From contig OZ038381.1 of assembly GCA_964036045.1 (NCBI GenBank), positions 137,670,306 through 137,734,305 of the forward strand: a DNA stretch of 64,000 nucleotides. The letters run 5' to 3'. The stretch is from Eutreptiella sp. 'Long Island Sound 2002'. Lineage: Eukaryota > Euglenozoa > Euglenophyceae > Eutreptiales > Eutreptiaceae. The notes below the pieces were generated by a model that was given only the letters and a program-made list of their open reading frames with translations, did no database searches and was not told the DNA's origin. Of this stretch, positions 1 through 11,670 are shown in pieces. Position 1 is the stretch's first letter. Each line of letters opens with the position of its first letter. A program made the position numbers and the translations under genes.

Positions 1-229
1 GAGTGCGGCTCGGGTTCGACTCGTGCTGAGGCTTCGGCTGGGGTTGGGTTGTTGTGTCGGGTTAGGCGGTTTCGACGGCTGCGGGCTTGCGTTCGGCGCC
101 TTTGGGGATAGCGGTGCCCGTTGGCGTGCGCGTTGGCGTCCATTGGCTTCCGGTTCGCTTGGTGTCTTCTGGACGGGGCTCGGCGTGGCGCCCTGCGGCG
201 GTGGCTGGCTGGCCGCAAAGCACAGGACC

Positions 230-1745
230 CCAGTCCGACGGGTAGCGGCAGAGGGCACGGTACAACAAGCAGTGGCACAAAGCGAGCGAAACAAAACAAC
301 AGAGCACACAACAGCACAACGCCGGGCGGCACAACACGCAGCAGCACGGCACAGCAGCGCACCCAGAACAGAGCACAGCACAACACACAGCAACGCAGAA
401 CAAAACCAGAAAGCAAACCACACCGCGAACGAACCAACCGGGCAGCACAACCAGGGATACGGCACAACACGCAGCAGCAACCAGAAGCACAGCACAACAC
501 ACAAAGAGACGCCCCAACAAACACCGCACAGCGCGCGGCAGCCCACAACACAGCAGGGCAAGGCACCACAGCAGGACACGCAGCACGGAACACGGCAACA
601 CAGCACCGCAAAACACCCAAAGGAAGGGCAGCGCAGCGCGGCAACAACGGACAGCACAAAGCACCACGGGCGCACCGGGGGGGGGGGGGCAGCAGGCGGC
701 GAGAGCCGCCGAAGAGCGCCAAGCAAGCAGGCAAGAGCAAAGCAGCAGAGGAAAAAAAAACGGAGCACCGGGCGGCAGTGACGAAAACAGCGAGACAGAA
801 AAGGGGGGGGGGGCAGCACCCACAAGGGAGCAGCCAAGGGCCAGGCAGGAAACACAGAAATAGCGGGAGCACACGGAGAGCCGAGCAGCGGGAGACCAAC
901 AAAACATACAAGAGGAGGGGGGGGGGTGGCGCAGCAGACGGCCAGAGCCGCCAACGAGCGCCAAGCAAGCAGGCGGGAGCAAAGCGGCAGAAACAAAAAA
1001 CAGGAGCGACGAAAACCACGAGACAGAAAGAGGGGGGGGGCGCAGCAACCACAAGGGAGCAGCCAACGGCCAGGCAGGAAACACACAAACAGCGAGAGCA
1101 CACAGAGAGACGAGCAGCGGGAGACCAACAAAAAAAAAGGAAGGGGGGGGGGGGCAGCAGACGGCGAGAACGGACGAAGAGCGCCAAGCAAGCACACAGG
1201 AGCAAAGCAAGAGAGGAAAAAAAAACGGAGCACCGAGCAACAGCAACGAACACCTCGAGACACAAAAGGGCGGGGGCAGGGGGGGCAGCAACCACAGGGG
1301 AGCAGCCAACAGCCAGGCGGGAAACACAAAAGCAGGGAGAGCACGCGGAGAACCGAGCCAGGGAGACCAACAAAAAAAACAAGAAGAGGGGGGCGCACGA
1401 AAGGCCGGGGAGGCAAAAAAAAAGAGGGGGGGGGGGCCGAAAAGGAGGGCAGGAGACACAGCGCCAAGGTCCAGGGCACCCGGGGCCGGAGACCAGAGAA
1501 AGCAAGATACAAGGGGGGCGCAGATTGGGAAATAAATACAACAGGGGGGGGGGCAAGCGAACAGACAGTGCCAATGCCCCAGGCGTCCGGGGCCGGAAAA
1601 CAGAGAAAGCAAGCGACAACGGGGCGGCGCAAAGGGAACAACGAAAAAAAAGAGTGGAAAGAAAGGAAGCAAACAATGAACAAGAAAGGGGCAGCCCCAG
1701 CCCGGAGGAAGCCGAGCAAAGCAGAAAGACAAAGCGGCCAAAAAA
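230..1745. repeat. purine-rich low-complexity DNA with ~230 bp tandem repeat
   Basis: The plus strand is almost free of T and full of CAG/CAC/AAA runs and G homopolymers of 8-12 bases. A unit recurs: a G-run followed by CAGCAGRCGG is found near 690, 932 and 1155, and a companion block (ACAAGGGAGCAGCC) follows each at about 820, 1050 and 1290. The period is therefore about 225-245 bp, with three fairly clear copies. Long reading frames on both strands come from composition and show no domain. I see no gene here. Confidence 0.6.
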
Positions 1746-2626
1746 AAAATGAGGCGCACCAAAACGCGCCCAGGAGGCCGGCCCGCCCGACCCGGCCCCG
1801 AAGGACGGACACACGCACACACGTGCAGGACCCAGGCGTGGCGTCCTCCGACCCACAAGGGAAGGTGTCGGCGTCCACAGGAGTCAGCCCCGGTGCACGG
1901 GCCGAGTCCCCCGTCGAACGACCAACGGTATGGGAAACCGGACGCAACAGGTACAGGGTCCACACACGTCAACCACCGCAGCACACGCAGCCCAAGACCG
2001 ACGCCGAAGGGACCCGCCAGGGACAACCCCATCGCGGGGCCCCGAACCGGTATGACGCAGAGCGAGCCCAGTTCCCCTGCCTCGGCGGGGGCCAGCGGCA
2101 GGCACAATGAGCCCGGTTGTCAGCTGGCCTCCGCGTGTTCCGCGCAGCCACCCATTAAAGCCGGGGGCACAAGCCCCCGGGGTGAAGAGAGTCACCACGG
2201 CGACAGGAAAGCCGACCAGAGGACCGAGAACGACTGGACCGGACGAGGAGCGTCGCACCGCGCGGGGGCAGGAGGCACGCCAGAGAGGCACGTCGCCGGC
2301 CACAACCAAGGCACACGGACGGGTGCCAAGCAACAACGGCCGCCGGGTGCCGCGAACCTGGAGAGCGCGCACAACAAGCAACGAACCACGGCACGAGAAC
2401 AGGTGCCAAGCAACACCAGCTGCCATCCAAACAGACGTGTGCGCGCCCGGCAGCGAACCCAGCCCCTGCCGGCTACGGAACAGCCGCTGTCCGTATCGAC
2501 TTGTGCGCGCCCGGAGAGTACCCAGCCCCTGCCGGCTACGAAAAGCCGCCGTCCCGATGGACAAGTGCGCGCCCCGCAGCGAAGACCCACACACGCAACA
2601 CCACACAGTAGAACACATCGAGCGGT
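1746..2626. other. GC-rich unassigned DNA, no gene seen
   Basis: This GC-rich stretch lies between the purine-rich block and the minisatellite. Between about 2420 and 2580 a short motif (GCCCCTGCCGGCTACG) appears twice about 65 bp apart, in the context GTGCGCGCCC. Open frames overlap on both strands without recognisable motifs. Confidence 0.4.
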
Positions 2627-4140
2627 GAACAGGAGCCAAGTGGCCCAGGACACCGCACGCGCAACACAACACACCAACCAGGCACACCGGTGAACAGAAG
2701 CCAAGTGTCCCAGGACACCGAGCAGGCAGCAAATTTCACTGAGCAGGCACACCGGTGAACAGGAGCCAGCTGGCCCAGGACAACGCACACACAACACAAC
2801 ACATGGAGCAGGCACACTGGTGAACAGGAGCCAAGAGGCCAAGGACACTGCACGCACGCAAAGCAACGCACCGAGCGAGCACACCGGTGAACAGGAGCCA
2901 AGAGGCCCAGGACACTGCACACGCGCCACGCAAAGCACCGACCAAGCACACGGGTGAACAGGAGCCAAAAGGCCCAGGACATCGCACACGCAACACAACG
3001 CAGCGGGCGCGAACACCGCTGAACAGGAGCCAAGTGGCCCAGGACACCGCACACGCGACACAAGACACCGGGCAGGCACACAGGTGAACAGGAGCCAAGG
3101 GGCCCTGGACGCGGCACACACAGCACGAAATACCGAGCCAACACACCGCTGGACAAGAGCCAAGTGGCCAAGGACACTGAGTGCGCAACACAGTGCACTG
3201 GGGAAGCACACCGGTGAACAGGAGCCAAGTGGCCCAGGACACCGCACACGCAACACAAGGCACCGAGCCAACACACCGGTGAATACGAGGCCCAGGACAC
3301 GGCACACGCGACACGACCCACCGAGCGGGCACACAGGGGAACAGGAGCCAAGTGGCCCAGGACACCGCACACACGACACAAAACACCGAGCCAACACACC
3401 GGTGAACAGGAGCCAAGTGGCCCAGGACACCGCACACGCGACACAACCCACCGAGCGGGCAAACAGGTGAACAGGAGCCAGGTGGCCCAGGACACCGCAC
3501 ACACAACACAAAACTCCCAGCCAACACACCGGTGAACAGGAGCCACGTGGCCCAGGACACCGCACACGCAACACAACCCACCGAGCCAACACACCGGTGA
3601 ACACGAGGCTCAGGACACCGCACACGCAACACGACCCACCGAGCGGGCGCACAGGGGGACAGGAGCCAAGTGGCCCAGTACACCGCACACACGACACAGA
3701 AGACCGAGGCAACACACCGGTGAACAGGAGCCAAGTGGCCCAGGACACCGCACACGCGACACAACGCACCGAGCGGGCACACAGGTGAATAGGAGCCAAG
3801 TGGCCCAGGACACCGCACACACAACACAAAACACTGAGCCAACACACGAGTGAACAGGACCCAGGTGGCCCGAGACACCGCACACACGACGCAACACGAC
3901 GAGCGGGCACCCCGGTGAACAGGAGCCAAGTGGCCCAGGTGACGGCGCACGCAGCACGACACACCGAGCGAGCACACCGGTGAACAGGAGCCAAGTGGCC
4001 CAGGACACGGCACACGCAAGACAGCGCACCGAGCGGGCACACAGGTGAACAGGAGCCAGGTGTCCCAGGACACCGCACACGCAAATGAACACACTGAGCG
4101 GGCACACCGGTGAACAGGAGCCTAGTGGCCCAGGACACCG
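2627..4140 (+). repeat. ~63 bp minisatellite, about 24 copies
   Basis: The unit core reads GTGAACAGGAGCCAAGTGG then CCCAGGACACCGCACACG, followed by a variable CA-rich part ending CACACCGG. Unit starts fall at about 2627, 2692, 2755, 2820 and 2886 and continue at 57-68 bp spacing to about 4110. Copies differ by substitutions and small indels. The reverse complement of the same unit forms a second array at 47641-48090. Long open frames on both strands inside the array are translations of the repeat and are not called as genes. Confidence 0.9.
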
Positions 4141-4159
4141 CACACACGTGCGCACCAAG

Positions 4160-4720
4160 GGCGACCGAGGGACGGGCAAAGAACAGCCAAACCACATGGG
4201 TTGGCCTCACTTGGGCGACCCAGCCAACCCAACGGACCAGCAGCAGGGGCGGTACCCCAAGGCCACTGGTCAGAGCCTGGCCAGGCTGCATCGGGGACCA
4301 TGGCAAACGTCACCCGGAGCCATGGAAACAACTGGTGACAGGCGAGCCGGTCCAGAGTCCAGGAGGGGGTCGCCTGCCCAGCAGCGGGGCCCCGCAACTC
4401 CAGCCACATGGGTGAGGTGGTCGTACAGTAGACTCCTGGGAGCAATACCCCCTGTGGTGAGAGATACTCCGCACGGCTGGGCAGCCCCCAGAGCTGCCGC
4501 CCAAAGAAGGGGGCATGTGGCCCTACCCATGGACACATGTGGGGACACCCTCCGACCCGGGACACCTGGACCAGGTGGCCGCGACACTGCCTTCCCAGGC
4601 ACCTGCAGGAGCGGCTTAAGAGGCACCTGAACTAGGGCATTAGGAGGGACAGGATGTCCCCTTGGTACGACCTTCTTCCTGCATTGTCAAAGGAGGCATC
4701 CCGAGCTCCCCGAGATACCT
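4160..4720. other. unassigned DNA between minisatellite and Gypsy fragment
   Basis: This is a single-copy-looking GC-rich segment. I see no conserved domain or repeat in it. It ends where homology to the Gypsy pol gene starts abruptly, so it contains the 5' truncation point of the plus-strand Gypsy copy. Confidence 0.4.
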
Positions 4721-4729
4721 ACCTACCTG

Positions 4730-7435
4730 ATGAGCAACATCCTGTCCATCCTACGTCGTAGACCTTTGGTACAAGAAATCATATCCCGAGGCGCCCAGAT
4801 GGAAGAACACATTAACAACCTAATCCTCTTGGGTGAGTTCTTTGCAGTCTGCCAGGAGAACCACACCAGACTCAAGCTGGAGAAGTGTGAGTTCATGCGA
4901 GAGACTATGCAGTACCTGGGGTTCGATATTGGCGATGGGTGCTGGACCCCTGCAGCCTCTAAGGCCCAACCCCTGATGGATGCTAAGGTACGACATGAAG
5001 ACCCCAAGAAAGGACTGCATGATGTACGCAGTTTGATTGGGGCCTGCAACTTCTACCGCCGCCACATCAAAAATTTCACCTACACCAGCGCCGTCCTGAC
5101 GAACGTCATCAAGAAGAGTACTACCTGGCGCTGGGGCCCTCAAGAACAACAAGCGTTTGACGAGCTCAAGGTCAAAGTAGCTAACGCTAAATGCCTGGGC
5201 GTGCCTAGAGCCGAAGGAGAGATTCTCCTGGTGACTGACACCAGCAATGTCGGTGGAGGTGGAACGTTGTTCCAGTGGCAAGCACTAGCGCAGGACGAGT
5301 TCGCCTTGGCCAATTCCTGATGGTGGACTGATGGACTGAACCAAGACGGTACCCTCAAGCAAAGCTACCCTGACGACAAATGGGTGCTGGTTCCCCTGGG
5401 ACATTGGAACTGGAAATGGAACCAGGCCCGGGGTAACTACTCTACCTATGAGCAGGAACTGCTGCTGGGTATGCTTGTGCTATCCTCTCAGTCCTGATTG
5501 TTGGGGAGCAACCCAGTAGTTGGGCTGTGTGACCAGGAACTGGTCCGCACCTTCCAGAAGGGACCCCCACCTGAGAAGGCTCAGCTCAGACGCTGGTCGA
5601 CCTACCTGAGCCAGCTACGGCTCCCAGTACATCATATGCAGGGCGTCAAGAACAAGTGTGCGAACTACATCACCCGCAACAACTTTGACGACATGATTCG
5701 TGCATGTCTGAAGAGCTAGCCAAGGAGGCGTTCAGCCGTATGGATGTACGCCTGAACCTCAACATGACCATTATCAGACCCCTAGATGGACTGAAACAAT
5801 TTGGGTACCTGAAGGAGTTTGGGGACATCTACAAACGCCTGCAGAAGCGTCTGGAACCCGTCCTGGTCAACCAGGAACAATGGAAGAGGGACAAGGCCTA
5901 CCTCTGGCATGAGGACCGGATAGTCGTGCCCAGCAACCGTATCCCGGCACTCCTCAAGTGGACCCATGAGTTTAGTGGTCTTGTTGGAGCGGACCGTACC
6001 CTGAGGCTGTTCAAGCAGTGGTTCCACTCGACGTGGAGTGACGATCAGCTGCGGAAAACCCTCCAGCCCATCGTGGACAAGTGCCTGGGTCGGTCCTGCA
6101 AACCAGGGGATATCAGGGATAGAGGTCTCTATTCTACCCTTCCCATTCCCGACTGTGCAAACAGTGTTCTCCACGTGGACTACGCGGAGATGGCTAAGTT
6201 CGGGGGCTATGATTTTGCCCTGGTGGTAACCTGTGGGCTGACCAGGTTTACCAGGGTGTTCCCATCCACTAACCACGTCACCGGCGAGGAGACCATCAAG
6301 ATACTCCTGGAAGAGTGGTTCTGTGTCTATGGGGCAACCAAAGAGATTAACTCAGACGAGGACGTCCGAGTACGCTCCGACACCGGCTGGTACAAGAGAG
6401 TCCTGAGGTCCTTCAATGTCCAGGTGTCAACGGGGATTCCCTACACTCATACTAGAAACCCCCTATGTGAGCAACAGATTCAAGTTCTCAAAGAGAACGC
6501 GAGGATATGGTGCAAGACCGAGCGCACGAAAGACTGGGTGAGACCACTCCCCGTCATATCCCTGATGATGAACTCCCAACAGAGTTCGGCTACTGGCTAT
6601 TCGCCCCATGAGCTGTTCATGGGACGCTCGGCATGGTTCCTACACACCCCCTATCCTGAGGATTCCTACTCCACTGTGGGTAAGTGGGTGAAGGAGCAGC
6701 AAGACAAGGTGGACAAGGCCAAGGCTATGCTCCAGAGAGTGAGGGAGCGCCAGTGGAACAAGAAGAACAAGCACCGGGTGCCTGCCTCCTATCAAGAGGG
6801 AGAGTGGGTGCTGGTGCACCACAGTTGGCTACCTGCCTGGCCTCGCTCCACCAGCGATGACCCCTACTTTGGGCCCCAAAAGATCCTGTCTGTGGATGGT
6901 CGCCGCATCACATTGCGGTGTTCTCCCATGTATCCGACTAGTGGGGACCCTGGTGTGCGCTGCTCAACAGCTCAAGCGCTACAATGACCCAGAGGACCTC
7001 TGGTGGGGGAGAATGGGAACTAAACGACGAGAAATCGCCGCTCTGGACCTACAGGGCGCTGCCAGCCCAATCGAAGTTGAAAGAGAACTCCCCGACATGA
7101 ATGCTGAGGAGATAGCTAAGGAAGGCTTCTACCTGGTGAAGTCGGTTATCCAACACGGCTATCGCCAAGGGTGGCGTTTCCTCACCCTCTGGGAATGGTT
7201 TGGAGTAGAAGGAGCTACCTGGGAACCCTTTTCTGCCTTTGTGCTCCCTGAGGGATGCCCGAATCCTGTTCTGGTAGACTACTTGTCCCAGAACAACCTA
7301 GGAGAGTTGCTGAGGCTCGCTGAAAATCTTGCCTCTCAAAAGAAGCCTAGGGACCGGCCCCTTCCTACACCTGCTTATGTTTGTGTGAGTGTGCTAATCC
7401 TGAAGACCTATGAGCAAGCTGCAGAAATGGTGTCC
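4730..7435 (+). pseudogene. Gypsy pol fragment (RT C-terminus, RNase H, integrase, chromodomain)
   Basis: Residue-by-residue comparison with the intact pol at 20069-24964 shows the following order. The RT thumb/connection comes first. Here the motif C region reads HINN followed directly by LILLG, so about 11 residues including the catalytic DD pair are gone. RNase H follows (VTDTSN, 5230-5260), then an in-frame stop at 5318 and another near 5494. A frameshift lies near 5700. Integrase follows, but its zinc site is damaged: the second His is Leu (SGLVG) and CPCRSC has become CLGRSC. The D, D and E positions (HVDYAEM, NSDED, PLCEQQ) are still recognisable. A last frameshift near 6930 precedes a chromodomain-like tail (TLWEWFG, ATWEPF). 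The product cannot be functional. Confidence 0.88.
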
Positions 7436-9591
7436 TAATTATACCCAAGTCTGCACCCTTGCTAAACCCGGCGGATGTCTTTACACGGTGCCACAGGGCA
7501 CGCCCCGGGTCTCTCCCCCCCTATGTGCCCAACGTCTGTGCTGGCACCAGAATTCCTTGGGGGAATACCCAGCGCTAACGCCAAGGTAATGTTTTGCCTA
7601 CCTACCTGCCTACTACAGGGGAGGGGTGGCCAAAAGCTACAAGGCATGAAAACGCCTGTTTGCTACACGGCCAAAACCTAGACTACCACTGCCAAGGCCC
7701 ACCAAAACCCTGATAAAGTTTCAGGAAACAGGCGGGACAGTGACACACTCACTACAGGTCCTACACTCACTACGGTGGCACCAGCCTTCGGAGGGTCAGC
7801 AATCGCTGTGCTCAAGCCCTCACCCAGGCTTACCACTCCTACACGCACAGGCTACTTGGCGTTGTTGAGGGAGAGGTCCCAGGCCCTATTGGCCCACCTG
7901 TGAAAGTACAAGAGAACACAGCACTACTAAGCGACTGTGGCCTAACAGGGACGTCACTACACGTTTCCCTGTCGGGGTCAGGAGGGAAGGACTGCTCTGT
8001 CTGCGTGCACAGCGTGAATGTTGATGAAGTCGGACTGTCCCCGCCACTTCTACCTGAGGTACAGTTTGTTGATTGTGGGATCAGCGCCCTGTTTAGCTGG
8101 GCAACCAACTGCACCAATCACCCTGACCTTTCCCACTTGAGAAAAGAGGCAAATGCAGGACGGCTTTTAGCTGAGGAACCTAACCAGCCTCCCAGTATTA
8201 TACCGATCTCGGGCTGGTCTAAAAGCCGCCCTATCAAGCAAGCAAGCTTAGGAAACTCCACTCGTTCTCTTATAGAACGTCGGTTGGAGCCCCTGGATAA
8301 CCTAAACAAGTGTTCTATCTTGCGCACCTCGCGTGGCCTACCCTTTGATGCGTCATATGCATGCACGGGTATGCACCAGTTTGGCGATCAGCTATCTTTA
8401 ACAATCTCTTTCCTATCAGTCCATACCCATCACAATCTCGAACTCAACCAGGGGGTGGCCCCTCCTGGGCTTCCCCACCTTACCTACCGCTGGAGAACGA
8501 AGCAAGTGAGGGAGAGAACGAACCAGCAGCAAAGCAATGGTTTTTGCGCGTGTGTGTATGTTCTACTCAGTCAATCCCACCTCCAATCATTGTGCAATCT
8601 TCTAATCTGTCCCTCTACTCTATGTTTGCGCTGCACCACGGCTAACACGAGACAAGCAATGTGCATGCTGCTTACGAAGTAACAAGAACCTGTATGCTTA
8701 TACCTTGTTCAGTGAAGTTTCTTTCAAATTCTGGTTTTCTTTTTTACTGATTTTTCCTAGAAGCATGCGCTGAATCTGTATGTTTATTATTTATTGTATG
8801 TTTCGTCATTTCTTTATTATTACGTGACATACTGTTCTAATCTTATTTTCTCTGTCTTTCTGGTGCCCAATTCGGATGCGCTCCGGCGCGCCGCTTTTCT
8901 CTGCGTGCGAATCCAGGGATTGGAAAAATTCCTGTGATGAAATAGAAATGCGTCAAAATTTGCATTTAATGCACATGGGGATTTTGGACAGGTGTGTACC
9001 CTCAGAAAATTTCTAGCCCGTCATTTGACGGATTTTGGTGTTTCGTCGATCGTTGCGCGAATATCGGGCCCTCAACCCCTGCATCCTTTCTCTGCATATA
9101 TCCTGGAGCGAAAACAGCGGAGTAGGCCGCGTTCTGGACGAACCGTCGACTCCTGGACCACTGTCTAGAATCCCAAGACCCCATTAAGGGGCACAAAAAT
9201 TTTCAACGCCGCCTCCTCGCCCTAAGGACAGGTGAGGTCAGCCAGCAGGTCCCAGGAGACCGCGGACAGCGTGCCAAGACCGTATCCTGCGTTGGGTTTT
9301 GCGTATTGCACTGCGTTTTGTCATTTGGAGGGAGAGGTGCATGCACACATGAATTGGCATTTCCATTCTAACCCCCTACCAAGCCACAGCTGCCCCAGCG
9401 ACGCCAATGAGTGCAGTGGGAGCTGTAGGTGTCTGTTATGACTCAGCAAAAGCTGGCGACTGCCCTGACACAGCGCCTCCTATCCAATGTTAGGGATGTT
9501 ATAGGTCATTTTAAAATGATGTTGAAACCATGGGGAGGTCAAGAAAAATATTCTTTTTCCTTTAAACTGCGACAGTGGTCGCCACCACAGC
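7436..9591 (+). other. non-coding 3' region of the truncated Gypsy copy
   Basis: This region is homologous, in reverse complement, to 17819-20068 of the intact element; for example the GGGGGAATACCCAGCG block at 7558-7573 matches 19855-19870. It holds a 260-codon open frame (7900-8682), but the matching part of the intact element is not open in that way and shows no envelope-type signal or membrane pattern. I therefore treat it as untranslated element sequence. It ends in a polypurine tract (CACAAGGGGGA) at 9591-9601. Confidence 0.6.
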
Positions 9592-9601
9592 ACAAGGGGG
9601 A

Positions 9602-10360
9602 AGTAAGAAAAAGTGTATTTCCCTGCCAAAAGGTAAGCTTGAGTTGTTTTACAGATGCCTAAAGGCATACCACATTTTTGTCTTAGTATTGGCCTATCCA
9701 AAAAGGGGTGATAAAGCATTTTTACCCATAAAACCAAGCATTGAACTTTGGATGTTATGTGGACCCCTGACTCCCGAACTGATTGGACTTAAGCCCCATT
9801 TCCTAGACTGACTGAGGCGCTGACATTGATCCACAGCCTATACATTTTTCTATATTTTCTCATGAATGCTTAGCTATCCTAGTGGTCTGCACCCTAGGGG
9901 GCTGGGGCACCTCTTTTTGAGAGGTCCTGGGTTCATTTCCCAGTCAGCCTAGCTAATTAGGAAAAAGCCATGTGACATGGCAGTGACCTCAGCGCCACAA
10001 GCCATGCCACCCCAGCACCTACGGGACCCCAAAACAAAGAGTGCAGATCTCTAGATGGCGCTATAAAAGAGAGAGTGCCCATGTGGGCAGTTTTCACATG
10101 ATTGTAGGATATTTTCTAACTAAGTTTGCATAAATATGTAGTTATTGTGAGCTCCTTTGTTGTTACACCATCTCCTTTGACTGCAGCCCTTCATGTTGTG
10201 GATTTGATCCTGTGGTCCCTTGCTTGCACTGTGGGTACTTGGACTTTTGGTTGATTTCATTACAACATTTCTATTTCGAAAGCTTGAGCTATACCAAGAA
10301 GCAGGAGGAGCAAGCAGAGGCACAAACAAAACAATATCATCAAAGCAATCAACAGTGAAA
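9602..10360 (+). repeat. 3' LTR of the truncated Gypsy copy
   Basis: It begins AGTAAGAAAAAGTG directly after the polypurine tract, exactly like the minus-strand LTRs at 17011-17808 and 27584-28381. Similarity runs through the tRNA-like block and the GGGACCCAAAACAAAGAGTG region (10022-10045). The end is blurred near 10290-10360, where the GCAGGAGGAGCAAGCAGAGG stretch corresponds to the LTR tail. Confidence 0.75.
9871..9957 (+). other. tRNA-like sequence with pol III box motifs inside LTR
   Basis: A box-A-like stretch (ATCCTAGTGGTCT, 9876-9888) is followed by an anticodon-arm-like hairpin: ACCTC, loop TTTTTGA, then GAGGT (9909-9925). A perfect T-arm follows: CTGGG, loop TTCATTT, CCCAG (9927-9943). 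Flanking TTAGCTA (9870-9876) and TAGCTAA (9950-9956) are complementary, like an acceptor stem. The loop would place TTT at the anticodon position (Lys-like). The gap between anticodon arm and T-arm is one base instead of about five, so this is tRNA-derived or tRNA-like, not a normal tRNA gene. The same block occurs in both other LTRs. Confidence 0.5.
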
Positions 10361-10517
10361 GCCTGTTTTAACTTACTTCGCTGTGGCCCCGACTCATCGT
10401 CGCTGACAGCCACCCACAAGCAGCAGCTGAGAGAGAGGAGGTTGTGGCCCCTCCCCAGGACATGCAGGTGTAGTCGGGGACACATGCAATGTCTTGATTG
10501 GAGGTTCGCATGCGGTC
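10361..10517. other. junction after truncated LTR, no gene seen
   Basis: This short unassigned stretch lies between the LTR remnant and a weak reading frame. Nothing recognisable was seen. Confidence 0.3.
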
Positions 10518-10874
10518 ATGGAGGTGCAGGGGCTTCCCGAGTTCGTACCTGGTGGTGTGGTAAATTTGGCAGGACCCAGCAAATGGTACACCGAGGTGTT
10601 CTGGACCCAGAAGGACGGTAGTTTGTTCAAGGAGTACATTTGCAAGCTACCGGTCGCTATCAAGGAGTCGGGCGCCGAGCAACACAATGCGCGGGTTGGA
10701 TGGGTGAACGACTCGTTGTGCGGCTTTGGAGTCACAATGTGGACCACTAAACCACTGTGGGCAGAGCTGGCAGGAAACCAAGATGGCGTACCTGTTCAAG
10801 CAAATAGAGGTGGAAGACCCCAGCAAGTGGCAGTGGAGGCGAGATCAACGATTGGGCTGAATCGTTGCGATTGA
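10518..10874 (+). CDS. possible 118-codon reading frame, unknown
   Basis: The frame opens with ATG at 10518 (MEVQGLPEFVPGGVV) and stays open for 118 codons. Its composition looks protein-like in the first ~90 residues (for example VGWVNDSLCGFGVTMW), but I recognise no family. Overlapping minus-strand frames of similar length exist (10394-10747), so openness alone is weak evidence. It could be an exon or a remnant of a mobile-element gene. The surroundings, element debris on both sides, favour a remnant. Confidence 0.2.
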   Translation: MEVQGLPEFVPGGVVNLAGPSKWYTEVFWTQKDGSLFKEYICKLPVAIKESGAEQHNARVGWVNDSLCGFGVTMWTTKPLWAELAGNQDGVPVQANRGGRPQQVAVEARSTIGLNRCD

Positions 10875-11149
10875 AGGCCCCGCGCCACACTGATCAGGCG
10901 CAGAGGCGCAAGCCTCTTGGCAAATGAAGGAAGAGGCCGATGCGCTTTAGCAAGAGGGGACAGCAGGACCAAGGCAACCATGGTTGATACGGATGCGGCC
11001 CTGGAGGTTGAGCCCATCCCTGCACCCTAGCCCCAGACCCCAGCCGAGCCACCAAGGTGGCAAAGAAGGCAGCAAAGCCCCCGAGCCAGCCTACTGAGCC
11101 CAACCGTCCACATGTGGAGGCTGGGACGGGGGTCACGCGCAACGTACTA

Positions 11150-11670
11150 AGCTCCCCTCTTAGCGAGGAAGCCTTGGCGAAGAGGGTTGCCGCGGAGGTT
11201 GTGGATCAGGTGCGAGGTGTTTTGGAGAGAGTGCGGCGGGGCGTGGTGCCAGTGGCAGTGGCAGTGGCAGTGGTGCGGACCTCCTTGGTGAACACCGTGC
11301 TGCGAGGGCTGAGATGAGGTTGGGGGCAAAAACACAGGCACAGGCAGCCGCCCTGGAGGCAGTCATCAAAGACCTCGTCGCCAAGAACCACGCGCTGCAA
11401 TCCAACAGGACCAACATGCTCAAAGAATCGGAGGCGGCATAGGGCACCGCCGAGGTCCTGCAGGAGGAGTTGACGTGCTTCCAGACCAGAGTGGCAGAGG
11501 TGGTGGAAGATCGAAACTGCCTCCGAGGCACCATCAGTACCCTCGGGGCAGTCCGCCCCCTGCCCCAGCCCCCGTACAAGATCTTCCGGGTCTCAATGAC
11601 CCCTACCCCCACCCCTTCCACCCCTCCACCAACTGTTGAGGATGTCTTCGCCGCGGTGGGATCCCTATAG
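11150..11670 (+). pseudogene. coiled-coil protein remnant with one internal stop
   Basis: One frame reads through GSGSGSGADL into an Ala/Glu/Lys-rich heptad-like segment (MRLGAKTQAQAAALEAVIKD, ATG at 11314). It meets a TAG at 11440, then continues in the same frame with EELTCFQTRVAEVVEDRNCL and a Pro/Thr-rich tail that stops at 11668-11670. The helical half looks like a coiled coil. A GTGGCA triplet-pair repeat (about 11250-11270) encodes the Gly/Ser run. The single nonsense codon within an otherwise consistent frame suggests a recently broken gene. Gag-like or host origin cannot be told. Confidence 0.35.

Larger units (their letters stand above)
4727..10360 (+). mobile_element. 5'-truncated, inactive Gypsy retrotransposon copy
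   Basis: This is a diverged relative of the element at 17011-28381, in the opposite orientation. It retains the 3' part of pol (from the middle of RT), the ~2.2 kb non-coding 3' region, a polypurine tract and the 3' LTR. Gag, protease, the first half of RT and the 5' LTR are missing. Stops, frameshifts and loss of catalytic residues show that it is dead. The right end is approximate because the LTR end is diverged. Confidence 0.85.

Noticed and set aside
23-2110. Several overlapping long frames on both strands
   Set aside because: Low-complexity sequence nearly lacking T on one strand has few stop codons. No domains were seen.
2192-4306. Long Cys/Leu/Ser-rich minus-strand frames of 282 to 704 codons
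   Set aside because: They are translations of the ~63 bp minisatellite, open in several frames at once.
7900-8682. 260-codon frame after the truncated Gypsy pol, considered as an envelope-like gene
   Set aside because: No signal peptide, membrane anchor or furin-like pattern, and the frame is not open in the homologous part of the intact element.
9871-9957. Functional tRNA-Lys gene
   Set aside because: The variable loop is too short, the D-arm is poor and it lies inside an LTR. Reported as tRNA-like only.
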